Positions 11,701 through 20,448 of a stretch of DNA of 26,954 nucleotides are shown in pieces. The notes beneath the pieces are model-generated. The model was given only the letters and a program-made list of their open reading frames with translations. It was not told the DNA's origin and did not search any database. How positions within the stretch are numbered: position 1 is the stretch's first letter; each line of letters begins with the position of its first letter. The stretch is taken from assembly GCA_001970955.1 (NCBI GenBank), contig MPUH01000987.1, positions 1-26,954 on the forward strand. The letters run 5' to 3'. The stretch is from Stentor coeruleus (taxonomy: Eukaryota > Ciliophora > Heterotrichea > Heterotrichida > Stentoridae). The position numbers were made by a program, and so were the translations under genes.

Positions 11701-12406
11701 TAAAAGAAATCTTGGTGAAACAAGTAATAATATGGATAAACTATCCAAATACTCAACACCTGCAATTCTTATATATGTTAGCACAATAATATGTCTTATG
11801 ATAATGTCATTAAGTGTTAAGCCTCGTAAAGTTTTAAGGCAATTCAGTTTGATATCATATTTAACAGGAATTTATACAATGGCGACAATAATTTTGACTG
11901 TGTATTTTGTATTTCGTGATGTTGAAGTTTTTGATGGTTATCAATGGATGAAATCAATGTCTATAATTTTTCTTATCGCTGGGGCTGTTATGTTTGCAAC
12001 TATTATACTTTTAAATTGTCGTAATAAAAGCATTTTTTGTAAAGTTATCACATCGGTGCCAAGCTTTATTTTTATGACTGGGACTTATGTTAATATTTTT
12101 ATGATTTATTCAATATGTAATCTTCATGATATCTCTTGGGGAAATAGGCCTGATAAAATGACAAAAGAAGAAAAGGGCATGGTTGATGAATATAAAAATG
12201 AAAGAACTCGTTGGGTTGTAGTTTGGGGAATTTGCAACGGATTTTTTGCTTATCTTTTTAATTATTTAAACGGAAGTAATACAAGATCTAGCTATATTTA
12301 TATCGAGGTATTAGCGATAATTGCTTTTAGTATTGTTGGGGTGAAATTTATTGGAGGAATCTGCTATCTCATTGGTGAATTACTATATAAATTCAAAAAA
12401 AAATAA
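8796..12406 (+). CDS. Chitin synthase with N-terminal repeats and a large insertion
   Basis: A GT2-family chitin synthase of 1148 residues once the duplication at 10117-10442 is collapsed; as assembled it reads as two overlapping frames (8796-10289 and 10286-12406). In corrected numbering: three 25-residue repeats at 83-157; FLIVVAMYNEN near 209; VDGVEPF near 255; DVGTKP near 699; EDRILCLEL near 810, holding the catalytic acidic site; QRRRWINGSW near 850, the processivity motif; then seven membrane segments from about 880 with CNLHDISWGNRPDK near the end. It should make chitin from UDP-GlcNAc at the plasma membrane. About 315 extra residues, mostly helix-forming, separate VDGVEPF from DVGTKP compared with the neighbour at 12993. 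The start is the first ATG of the frame, directly preceded by TATAA. Confidence 0.92.
9042..9266 (+). repeat. Three tandem 75-bp repeats encoding 25-residue units
   Basis: Three in-frame units begin SEEHKNSEELIYKAF, SEEHKNSEELIYKTF and SEEYKNSEELIYETF in the N-terminal cytosolic part of the chitin synthase. The downstream paralogue has a single related stretch, SLEEFKDRVTYQAFRLE near 13186-13236, so the unit looks like an ancestral segment that was expanded here. Confidence 0.92.
10117..10442 (+). other. Unmerged contig overlap around N at 10279
   Basis: Positions 10117-10278 recur as 10281-10442 (162 bp, offset 164) with two substitutions, separated by a single N at 10279. The offset shifts the frame by two, which explains why the chitin synthase appears split. 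Collapsing the copies restores one frame. The two differences may be allelic or sequencing errors. Confidence 0.9.
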
Positions 12407-12992
12407 TAAAATTTAAAAGTTAGGTTTAGAATAGTAGTTTTAAATATTATGCATTAAAATGTAGACTGTTAAAAAATCAGTAAATTTATATTTAAAAAAA
12501 ATCCTTTTAATCCAATTTCTGAATTTTAATAAGAAAACCAATATTTAATTAAAATCTATTTTTTAACTTCTTTACTGATATAGTCAATCATACTCAACTA
12601 CACATAAATAAAACTATCGTTTATTTATAAGTTTATTGTGTTTTTTCTTAAGCGGCCAAAATTATGCCTCTATCCTAAACCTTTTATCTACAAACTTTTT
12701 TTTTTAATTAGTATCAATACAATTCAAAGTTTATCTTATAGTTCAAGACTTCCTTTTATTTTCAAGTTAGATTTTATCATTATTCCTTAACATTCTATTA
12801 AGAATTTATCTTTGCTTAATGTAATATCTTCTTCAGCGTTTTAAATTATAGGAAGCTATAATAGTTATCTCTAAAAAAGCTTCAACACAAAAAATTTAAG
12901 TTTAGTTCGTATCATAAATGCAGTACAAATAACACTACTTCTTGTAAAACTCGATAAATCAAAGTATTTTTTCCTTATAATTTGTAGGAAAT
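12407..12992. other. Intergenic spacer between tandem chitin synthases
   Basis: This 586-bp AT-rich spacer has no convincing frame or RNA gene. It contains poly-A and poly-T tracts, for example the T run around 12698-12706. The two flanking genes point the same way, so it should hold the 3' end of one and the promoter of the next. I see no recognisable element. Confidence 0.6.
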
Positions 12993-15347
12993 ATGGATTT
13001 GGAATTTACTGATAATAAAGAAGCAGGCCGATCAATTATCTATAATCATTGTTATGCTAATAGCAATACTAATCTGCAAATAAATGCATTTGAAGAAGAA
13101 GATGAATCCATAAATGTTATAAAAGAGTCTTGTAAGATGAGATCAAATAGTGAATGTAGCGATTGTAATCATTTAGCTTTAAGTTTAGAAGAATTCAAAG
13201 ATAGAGTCACATATCAGGCATTTAGACTTGAACCTTCAAGAAATGACGGTATATCAATTATCAGTAATTCTTCTAAATTCGACGCAAATGATATTAAATG
13301 CTCATTCTTAAAAAGCTGGATTAAATCAGAGAAAAAATGTGTATTTTTGATAGTTGTGGCTATGTATAATGAAAACTGTTTCGAGTTTGAAAGCACATTA
13401 GAAGGTATTCTTGATAATATCCCAAGTTTCACCTTTGAGAACAATGAAGATAATGAAAATAATGGTGCTGCTGTTAATGAGTTTGAAATCAATCTTAGTT
13501 CTAAAAACAGATATAAACTCGATAATGAGCAAATCGGATGTATTTTTATAATTGACGGACTTGAACCATTTCTTAGAACCTTAAATAAGATTGAAGGTAA
13601 CAAGCTTTCAAACAAAAAATGCTTTAGAAATAATAACACATTTTTTTCACAGTTTTTCAATTTAGATGCGATAAAAGAAGAGTTACTAGTTGAAAATTTG
13701 ACTGAAAAAGATGAAAAATATGATTATAAACTACTTAAAGACTTGGTAGAATCAGATCTTTTAAAGCCAGGACAAGAAATCAGTCATCTCTTCTGTCAAA
13801 AAATAAAATACAAAGACAAAGGTCCACTGAATCTAATGTTTTGTGTAAAACAACAAAATAAACGTAAACTTAACACACATCGATGGTTCTTTGAAGGTTT
13901 TTGCCAAAAAATCCAGCCAACCTACGTATGTTTGCTTGATGTTGGGACGAAACCAAAAGAAAAAGCTCTTTTCTATTTATACCAAGCAATGGAAGATGAT
14001 TGGAGAATCGCTGGATGTTGTGGTGAAATAGTCCCTTTTAGCGTTTATTGGAACCCTGTTGTTAGTGCTCAAACTGTTGAGTATAAAATTGCCCATATCA
14101 TGGATAAATGTATAGAAAGTGTTATTGGTTATGTATCTGTTCTTCCAGGGGCATTTAGTTCTTATCGTTGGGATTGCTTAAAAGATGAAACAACTTTAGA
14201 TGCTTATTTTTATTCACAAAGAGAAGGTCATCAAATGAATTTATTTTATGCGAATATGTATTTAGCTGAAGATAGGATTTTATGTTTAGAACTTATGTGT
14301 CAAAAAAAACAATGGAATATACTTAGATTTGTTAAAGGGTCTATTGCAGAAACTGATGTTCCTGGGACACTTAGTGAACTTATGGCTCAAAGAAGAAGGT
14401 GGATTAATGGGTCTTGGTTTTCTATGATTTATACAATTAAGAATTGTAATAGGATTCATAAGTCAGGACATGGTAGGTGTAGAAAATTTGCATTTCAAAG
14501 CCTTATGGTTTTTTATACAGCTATAGCGTTATTTAATTGGGTTTTAGTTGGCACTTTTTATGTATCTTTTTGTATTGCCTTGAAACTTTTTATGGGTGAA
14601 ATGGATAATGATATAAATACAATGTCTAAAACTTCTACACCGTTAATCTTTTTGTATGGTGGGATACTAATATGCTTAATTATTACATCACTTGGGGTCA
14701 AACCAAAAAAGATAGAAAAACTTCATGTTATATTTTCGATAATTTTAGGGCTTTATACTTTTGGAACTATTTTACTCTTGGTTGTGATAATATTTTGCAA
14801 TGATTTCACTACTTTTTTAGGCTCGAAATGTGGAGCTCCGAATTTGGGCAGTGAAGATGACTGGGAGAGAACTCTAGCGATAGTTGTAATTGTTTGTGTT
14901 GCAATGATGTTCGGTTTAGTTGTGTTACTAAATTCTAAATCAGCAATTAAACCACTTATATGGGGAACACCAGTATTCCTTTTTCTTACTGGAACTTATG
15001 TCAACGTATTTTTTATATATGCTATATGTAACACTCATGACTGCTCATGGGGTAACCGTCCTGATAAACAAACTGAGGAAGAAAAGAGGATGATTTCTCA
15101 ATACCAAAACGAAAGAACTAGATGGACTATTGTTTGGGCTCTATGCAATTTAGCATTTGCATACATTATAAATTATTTACAAGGTGACAAAAGAGTAGAT
15201 AACAAATATTTTATCATTGGTGTTTCCGCAACTGTAACTTTTATTATCTTTATCAAATTCCTTGGAGGAGTTTTATATGTATTTGACGAACATTTATGTT
15301 GCTGTTTTAGGACAAAAAATGCAGGATTCGCAAGAAGATTAGATTGA
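12993..15347 (+). CDS. Chitin synthase
   Basis: A complete 784-residue GT2-family chitin synthase. Motifs in order: FLIVVAMYNEN near 118; DGLEPF near 188; DVGTKP near 315; AGCCGEI near 338; EDRILCLEL near 426; QRRRWINGSW near 466; then about seven membrane segments between 495 and 770, with CNTHDCSWGNRPDK in the cytosolic loop. It should polymerise UDP-GlcNAc into chitin and extrude it through the membrane. It is shorter than its neighbour because it lacks the large insertion and carries one copy of the N-terminal segment that is tripled there. The C-terminus is Cys-rich (CCCCF). The stop is TGA, which supports the standard code. It lies 586 bp after the other chitin synthase and 141 bp before the deformylase. 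Confidence 0.95.
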   Translation: MDLEFTDNKEAGRSIIYNHCYANSNTNLQINAFEEEDESINVIKESCKMRSNSECSDCNHLALSLEEFKDRVTYQAFRLEPSRNDGISIISNSSKFDANDIKCSFLKSWIKSEKKCVFLIVVAMYNENCFEFESTLEGILDNIPSFTFENNEDNENNGAAVNEFEINLSSKNRYKLDNEQIGCIFIIDGLEPFLRTLNKIEGNKLSNKKCFRNNNTFFSQFFNLDAIKEELLVENLTEKDEKYDYKLLKDLVESDLLKPGQEISHLFCQKIKYKDKGPLNLMFCVKQQNKRKLNTHRWFFEGFCQKIQPTYVCLLDVGTKPKEKALFYLYQAMEDDWRIAGCCGEIVPFSVYWNPVVSAQTVEYKIAHIMDKCIESVIGYVSVLPGAFSSYRWDCLKDETTLDAYFYSQREGHQMNLFYANMYLAEDRILCLELMCQKKQWNILRFVKGSIAETDVPGTLSELMAQRRRWINGSWFSMIYTIKNCNRIHKSGHGRCRKFAFQSLMVFYTAIALFNWVLVGTFYVSFCIALKLFMGEMDNDINTMSKTSTPLIFLYGGILICLIITSLGVKPKKIEKLHVIFSIILGLYTFGTILLLVVIIFCNDFTTFLGSKCGAPNLGSEDDWERTLAIVVIVCVAMMFGLVVLLNSKSAIKPLIWGTPVFLFLTGTYVNVFFIYAICNTHDCSWGNRPDKQTEEEKRMISQYQNERTRWTIVWALCNLAFAYIINYLQGDKRVDNKYFIIGVSATVTFIIFIKFLGGVLYVFDEHLCCCFRTKNAGFARRLD

Positions 15348-15488
15348 GTTTATAAGCTTAGATTTTTAGTTTATTTTTATTCTTTCAAACAATTTACAGT
15401 ATCTAATTTGATTTATTTGCAATATATCCTCATTTCCATAATAATTTTTTTTTAAGTCTAAAACCAATAATAAACTTACAAAAGGGTA

Positions 15489-16274
15489 ATGTCGCACTTG
15501 AAAAAGTTCTCAGATGTACTTAAAAAAGTTCGCAGCCCAACCGTGCAAAATATTCGAATCCTAGGCAAAGATCCACAAATAGTAATTGACCACCCCTGTT
15601 ACCGTCCAGCATCCATAACTAAAAACATCAAAGATAAAATTATCCCATCATTACTTATGACAGTATCCCGATATGGTCTCTGTTCATTATCAGCAAATCA
15701 AATCGGCTTCAACATATCCGCTTTTGTCATCCACAAAACCCTTGAAAAAAACAAATGGTCTAATTATGAAAGTTCAGTCAAAGACTTTAATATTTATCTT
15801 AATCCTACTATCCTTGAATCATCAAATAAAGATATAGAATCAGAATTTGAATATTGTCCAAGTTTACCTTATATAACAACTCAAGTTGAAAGAAGTAAAA
15901 AAATAATACTTAGATATATGAATACAGAAAGTGAGTATATAGAAGAAGAATTAACTGATTTTAAAGCAAGAATAGCACAACATGAAACTGATCATGTAAG
16001 TGGGATTCTAATGTCATCATTTTCTGTAAGTTTTGGTAGGATTCAAGTTTTAGATAAAGCGAAAATCCCAACAATAGAAAAAGTTTTGGAAGAATTTAAA
16101 GAAAATTTTCAAACTGGTATAGCAAAACATGAGAAAAGCTTAGAAATACCTAAAGGAGGTCAGGCTAGAACACATAAGAATTTTGAAAAAAGGGTAGGTG
16201 TAGACAGTGAGCTTGAGAGAGAACTTGAAGAAGCTTTAAAATTTGCATATAATGAAGATATAGATGATTCTTAA
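15489..16274 (+). CDS. Peptide deformylase, probably organellar
   Basis: A 261-residue protein with the three deformylase motifs: GLCSLSANQIG at 63-73 (family GxGLAAxQ), EYCPS at 121-125 (family EGCLS, with the metal-binding Cys at 123), and HETDH at 165-169 (HExxH-type zinc/iron site). It removes the formyl group from N-terminal methionine of newly made proteins; in eukaryotes this is expected in the mitochondrion. Metal ligands and the catalytic Glu are present, but motifs I and II depart from consensus (Leu-Ala-Ala to Leu-Ser-Ala, and Gly-Cys-Leu to Tyr-Cys-Pro). The first residues are basic and hydroxyl-rich, compatible with a weak targeting signal. The tail beyond 190 is charged. It converges with the WD40 gene, 23 bp away. 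Confidence 0.88.
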   Translation: MSHLKKFSDVLKKVRSPTVQNIRILGKDPQIVIDHPCYRPASITKNIKDKIIPSLLMTVSRYGLCSLSANQIGFNISAFVIHKTLEKNKWSNYESSVKDFNIYLNPTILESSNKDIESEFEYCPSLPYITTQVERSKKIILRYMNTESEYIEEELTDFKARIAQHETDHVSGILMSSFSVSFGRIQVLDKAKIPTIEKVLEEFKENFQTGIAKHEKSLEIPKGGQARTHKNFEKRVGVDSELERELEEALKFAYNEDIDDS

Positions 16275-16297
16275 TAAAGACTTTGTGTAGCTTAAGG

Positions 16298-17101
16298 TTA
16301 TTGAGGGAAATTTAGTTTTATTTCTGTAAAGGATTCAGGGTTTATAAGAGAAGCATGAGGATAATCTACGCATACAGGGGCAGTATGAATAGGTATAACT
16401 TGTTTTAATTTCTGGTCTATATAAAAAGTTTGAGTTTTTGATATTCCTAGTATATGTTCACCAAATAAATAAAGGTCTATAGGTTCATTAAGTTTCATAC
16501 TAGCAAGTTCTCTATGTGAATCCCAGAATTTCAGTACCCCCGACTCGTCACAAGATAAAAGTTCCCCTTTCTGTAATAACGATGAGACTATTTTACTTGT
16601 ATGACCAAGTAATATAGACTCAATAATCCCATAACTTTGTATTTGCGTCACTTTGATTTTCCATTCACAGTCGGAACTGATTAGATATGAATTGTAACAC
16701 CAAAGCTTTTCAATACTAGCTTGATGGCCAATATAAAAACTACAACAGTCTAAATTATCGACCCCTCCACTTTGTAAACCTCCTAACACAATCCTCCATA
16801 CCTCTCCTGTTTTATCCCCAATAAAAACAGCATCATCATTACCACATATACTTGTGATTTTTTTCTTATGAACAACCTCATACTCTTTAGTAAACTTCTC
16901 CTCATCCCAATTAACCCTAATAAACCTAACAGTTTTATCTAAAGATACAGATACCCAAAAATCTTTAACCTTACAAATACCTGTAATTTCATCAGTATGA
17001 CCTTCAATACTCATAATCTTACTTAAATTCCTCACAAGCATTGTGTTTTGTAATGAATATGCCAATTCAGGAAATCTCAGTACAATATTTTTCAAAGCCA
17101 T
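16298..17101 (-). CDS. WD40 protein, Trm82/WDR4-like
   Basis: A 267-residue WD-repeat protein. Repeat-like units include GHTDEITGICKVKDFWVS near 34, GHQASIEKLW in the middle, and GHTSKIVSS followed by SCDESGVLKFWDS toward the C-terminus. The passage pairing IESILLGHTSKIVS with a preceding SDCEWKIKV resembles the region of Trm82/WDR4 that binds the catalytic partner of the tRNA m7G46 methyltransferase. If so, it is the non-catalytic scaffold of that enzyme. The protein is shorter than typical WDR4 and has few full blades, so another small WD40 family is possible. It is convergent with the deformylase and starts 55 bp from the divergent frame at 17157. The stop is TAA. Confidence 0.7.
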   Translation of the reverse strand: MALKNIVLRFPELAYSLQNTMLVRNLSKIMSIEGHTDEITGICKVKDFWVSVSLDKTVRFIRVNWDEEKFTKEYEVVHKKKITSICGNDDAVFIGDKTGEVWRIVLGGLQSGGVDNLDCCSFYIGHQASIEKLWCYNSYLISSDCEWKIKVTQIQSYGIIESILLGHTSKIVSSLLQKGELLSCDESGVLKFWDSHRELASMKLNEPIDLYLFGEHILGISKTQTFYIDQKLKQVIPIHTAPVCVDYPHASLINPESFTEIKLNFPQ

Positions 17102-17156
17102 TTATTAAGTATTTTTTTTTACCTTGTAATATTTATACTCTAATTGTTGGGTTTTC

Positions 17157-17360
17157 ATGGAAAGCAAAGTGTATAGGTTTTCCAGGGTTGGCAAAAGAAA
17201 GCATGATGAGTCTATTAATAAAATTGTTTCAAAGAACATCATACCAGAACTTAAGTTTAAGAACCATAAAATTAAGAAAATAAAAAGTATTCTGGTGAAT
17301 TATGGGAATGTTTATTCGCCGTATATGTTGAAAAAAAAAGCTAGTTATGGGTCACAGTAA
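17157..17360 (+). CDS. Possible small basic protein, unrecognised
   Basis: A 67-residue frame starting MESKVYRFSRVGKRKHD, rich in Lys and Ile, with no membrane segment and no motif I recognise. It begins 55 bp from the start of the divergent WD40 gene, so the two could share a promoter. A longer-looking frame at 17041-17283 overlaps the WD40 coding sequence and is the weaker choice. Support is limited to length, composition and position. It might equally be chance or the remnant of a larger gene. Confidence 0.35.
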   Translation: MESKVYRFSRVGKRKHDESINKIVSKNIIPELKFKNHKIKKIKSILVNYGNVYSPYMLKKKASYGSQ

Positions 17361-17503
17361 AGTATTTAAGAGAATTATAGTAATTATTAGAAATTAAAAG
17401 TTTTATTATATATAAATAGCAAATATTATTAACCCCAAAGTTACGTTTAGACTCATCTAATAGGGTTAATTATATTAGAGAATTGAATGTACTTTATAAA
17501 ATT

Positions 17504-17698
17504 ATGACTCCTGCTGCTCAGAAAGTTAGTATTAGGTATATTTGTAAGGATTTTGAAGATGTAGAACATGCTAATATTATGAAAACACCTGATGATAGCT
17601 TGAATTCTACTAAAAACAAAAGGTATTTTAGAGAACTAATCCCAACGTCAAAGGATCTGTTGAAGGAATCTTATGAGATAGAGAAGTATTTAAGATAA
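17504..17698 (+). CDS. Possible small protein, unrecognised
   Basis: From the first ATG this frame gives 64 residues beginning MTPAAQKVSIRYICKDFED, acidic and basic in alternation, ending EIEKYLR and TAA. The frame is open upstream as far as a TAG at 17417-17419 and reads protein-like (YIRELNVLYKIM), but there is no upstream ATG and no 15- or 16-nt intron that would join it to 17157-17360. It could be a short gene or the 3' remnant of a lost one. Confidence 0.25.
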   Translation: MTPAAQKVSIRYICKDFEDVEHANIMKTPDDSLNSTKNKRYFRELIPTSKDLLKESYEIEKYLR

Positions 17699-18058
17699 TG
17701 AAATAATATTTTTTATTTGGGTTAGGATATTGTTAATTTTATTTATGAGGAAAGATATAGATTAAAGCTTTTGGTTATAAGAAAGATTCTGTAATAATCT
17801 CGTGTTGCAATAAAAAAATATACAACTTAAGTAAATCTTAATCGTAAAAAGACAATCTTAATATATAGTTTATCTTATAAGAAAACAAAAAAATCACAAT
17901 AAATACTTTTAACTAAATCTATAAGAAATTATCTTATTTTTATAAATAGCATCATCTTCTATATTACAATAACTTATAAAATTATATATATTCATGATAA
18001 TTTAAAGTATAACTCCTAATTCCTAAGCATTAAAACCAATATAAGATTTATATAAAAC
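17699..18058. other. Intergenic spacer, nothing recognised
   Basis: This is 360 bp of AT-rich sequence with no protein-like frame and no RNA gene. The last 10 bases before the next start codon include TATAAAAC, a possible core promoter, but such strings are common at this base composition. Confidence 0.5.
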
Positions 18059-18634
18059 ATGGAAAAATATGAATCAGGTCTTATTTATTCCCCACTTACC
18101 TTATGTGCTCGACTAAGAAATATCCTAACCCATATCTACAGTTCCTATAAAATCCGTTTTCTATACATTATTATCATCCTTTTATCTTTATGTGATTTCA
18201 TCTCAGCTTGTATCTTTTGGCCATCTTATTCTAATCAATTATGGGTTATATGGTTAGATTGTATCCTTAACTTTTTACTAATAATCGACTCATTTATTCG
18301 TATATTCATAAGAAAACTCACATCCTGTAGAGATATTAAAAAAAATTGGATTGAGTTAATTATGATAGCATTTTGTGTTCCAGAATTGGTTTTAACATTG
18401 TTTTTGTTATATGCTAATGAGTATATATATTCAGTTCCAAAACTTTTTTCAATAATCTTGACGTTTATTTTGCTGATTTTACGTCCTGTTATTTTTTATG
18501 TGTTTAGGAAGGAGGGTATTATTACGAGTATTCGATTACCAAATTCAGTTGTTACTCATACTAATGTTGTATGTGCATCAAAAAGTACACGTATGGATAC
18601 TGGTACATCAGAATCGGTGATATTGAAGAAATAA
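18059..18634 (+). CDS. Four-pass membrane protein, voltage-sensor-like
   Basis: A 191-residue protein with hydrophobic segments at about 33-53, 63-84, 97-118 and 125-148. The second segment and the following loop (CILNFLLIIDSFIRIFIRK, then KKNWIELIMIAF) resemble S2 and S3 of ion-channel voltage sensors, where an acidic residue and a membrane-edge Arg are followed by a WN/D-type S3 start. The fourth segment ends LLILRPVIFYVFRKEG, with basic residues but not the regular Arg every third position of a strong S4. No pore helices follow; the tail is short, Ser/Thr-rich and hydrophilic. It could be a stand-alone or degenerate sensor domain, or an unrelated four-pass protein. The role is unknown. Confidence 0.6.
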   Translation: MEKYESGLIYSPLTLCARLRNILTHIYSSYKIRFLYIIIILLSLCDFISACIFWPSYSNQLWVIWLDCILNFLLIIDSFIRIFIRKLTSCRDIKKNWIELIMIAFCVPELVLTLFLLYANEYIYSVPKLFSIILTFILLILRPVIFYVFRKEGIITSIRLPNSVVTHTNVVCASKSTRMDTGTSESVILKK

Positions 18635-18755
18635 TTTAATTTATGGTTTTTATTATTTAAAGAGGTAGGAATTATATTTGATTATTAGTGATGAGGAACT
18701 TGGGGTATTGATAAAATGAGGCTTTTGTTTAGATTTTAGAGGCTTGATATCATAC

Positions 18756-19094
18756 TTAGAAAATATTAAGCTGAAGATGATCTTTTATAACTAATTTCTC
18801 ATGTTTTGAAATTGTCTTGGATACGTAGTCACTTTTATGGGCTAATTCATAGTGAAAATTTATTGAAGCTTTTTCTCTTGTATGCCCAATACTTGGAATA
18901 TTCTTGAAGTCCTTCTTATTTCCTTTGGAATAACAAAAATCGTTTTTGATAATTTTTAGGATGCTTAAGAACTTCAGGCAATTTCTTTGGGACATTTACA
19001 TCAAATACCACTTTTTTGATGATATCACTTGCAAAGGACTTATTGAATTAATCATTTTTGAGCTCCCTTCAACAAAAGTCTCATACAAAACCAT
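18756..19094 (-). pseudogene. Possible decayed protein-coding remnant
   Basis: On the minus strand, protein-like sequence moves between frames: MVLYETFVEGSSKMINS near 19094-19044, then DIIKKVVFDVNVPKKLPEVL near 19024-18965, then NKKDFKNIPSIGHTREKASI near 18923-18864, ending DHLQLNIF and TAA at 18756. The last part is a 79-codon frame. No 15- or 16-nt intron explains the frame changes. I do not recognise the family. It may be a dead gene, or chance frames in AT-rich DNA. Confidence 0.22.
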
Positions 19095-19354
19095 AAGTTT
19101 TTTTGTATAAATTTAAGCGAAAAAAATCACTAAATAATAAAGTATTTAATAAGCCAAAACGAAAAACCTAGAAAATTGTATATTTTTATAAATCATTAAA
19201 TAATTTTCAATATTATATTAAAATATCCTAGGAGAAAAAACTATAAAATTGACTTAGAAATTTTCGCATTTTACTCATATAAAATTTCTAATATATAAAA
19301 ATGGAATTTACTATTGAATTATTGTATATGTCCTAAGGGAAAAAGTCTTAAAAA

Positions 19355-19428
19355 AATGAATGGCCAGGGTTTAATAATTTACCTTTTAGTACTATGTCGT
19401 GCCTGTTTTGGCCTATTAGCCATTCATT
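19355..19428. repeat. 10-bp inverted repeat
   Basis: AATGAATGGC at 19355-19364 and its reverse complement GCCATTCATT at 19419-19428 are perfect and flank 54 bp that contain further GGCC/TGGCC strings. It could fold as a hairpin. No known element was recognised. Confidence 0.5.
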
Positions 19429-19510
19429 GTGATATATGATATGTATACAAGTCATTTGGACTCATACTATGATTCAGACATGACATTAAGCTAATATCTT
19501 TGTATTTTTT

Positions 19511-19567
19511 TCCTATAGAAAAAGTTGTATATTTTATGTTACTTTCATCTTCCATTTTTCTATAGGA
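19511..19567. repeat. 13-bp perfect inverted repeat
   Basis: TCCTATAGAAAAA at 19511-19523 is the exact reverse complement of 19555-19567, with a 31-nt loop. An alternative hairpin, TCTTCCAT at 19548-19555 with ATGGAAGA at 19571-19578, overlaps its right arm, so the two are mutually exclusive. It may be a structured RNA, a small element end, or chance. Confidence 0.55.
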
Positions 19568-20448
19568 TAAATGGAAGAATAGCTTTGCTATACAACTAAA
19601 GAAACTTTAAGGAGAAATTGTGAAAAATATCTTGGAATAAACGAATTTTTGATGGGGTTTAAGAAAATTAGGATGATTAGATTAAAAAGTGTCAGGTACC
19701 AAAATATTGGGAAATTTTTGAATTAGAGGCAGACGATGGTATAGAAAGTTAAGATTTATTTATAGTAGATTTGATTAGTTGTTTTATAATTTTTTTGAAG
19801 GAATTTCTTTTGTTTAGATAAAAATGAATTTAACTATGGGGCAAAAAAAGGAAGCAGGTGTATCGTTTACAAAATTTACCTCCTGTAAGGCATTTCGAAG
19901 TAAATATAATTATATCTTTTCACAAATTATTCCTTTCTCTCCGCCTATATGCTTAGAATTTAGGCTTAAGTTATTTATAAACATTTCATACTGTTTATTA
20001 TAAACAAAAAAAATTATCCTTAAAAACTTTGAAAATATTCAAAGAATTAGACTACCAGAAACCAGTTATATTTAACAGAACATAAAAAGTTAATTATTAT
20101 TCTTTTATATCTAAAGTATGTATCACATAAAATCTTATATAAAAAACTATCATTATATATAAAGATTTATATACTTTTTCTTTCACAATTTTAAAGATAA
20201 ACAATATACAAAACCTAATATAAAATCTTAATAACTCATATAAATCCATATGCAGCAACTCCAAAAGCATATACCCACAATACCTCTCATTTCCCGTACT
20301 TACATGCTAAAGTTTTCTATATCTTCAAATATCTTATAAAAAAACTATCCAAAAAACTTTAAAAAACATAAAAAAACCTATACAATTTCCACTATTTCCC
20401 AAAAATCTTCTACCATAATTCTCAGCATTTTACCTTATAATTAATAAC

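Larger units (their letters stand above)
18635..20448. other. Long gene-poor region
   Basis: About 1.8 kb with no intact gene, the longest such stretch in the window. It contains a possible decayed minus-strand gene (18756-19094), two inverted repeats (19355-19428 and 19511-19567), and three related TCCTA..G.AAAAA strings. Around 19570-19800 short protein-like stretches (for example ELEADDGIE) occur in frames broken by stops. The stretch 20200-20448, downstream of the DHHC gene, is C-rich on the plus strand. No tRNA or rRNA was recognised. Confidence 0.5.

Noticed and set aside
13332..13361. A 15-nt GT...TAG segment in the second chitin synthase.
   Set aside because: It starts GTG rather than GTA and encodes part of the conserved FLIVVAMYNEN motif.
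13214..13660. A 148-codon minus-strand open frame.
   Set aside because: It is antisense to the conserved chitin synthase coding region and has no independent support.
17041..17283. An 80-codon plus-strand frame overlapping the start of the WD40 gene.
   Set aside because: It overlaps the WD40 coding sequence and competes with the frame at 17157, which avoids the overlap.
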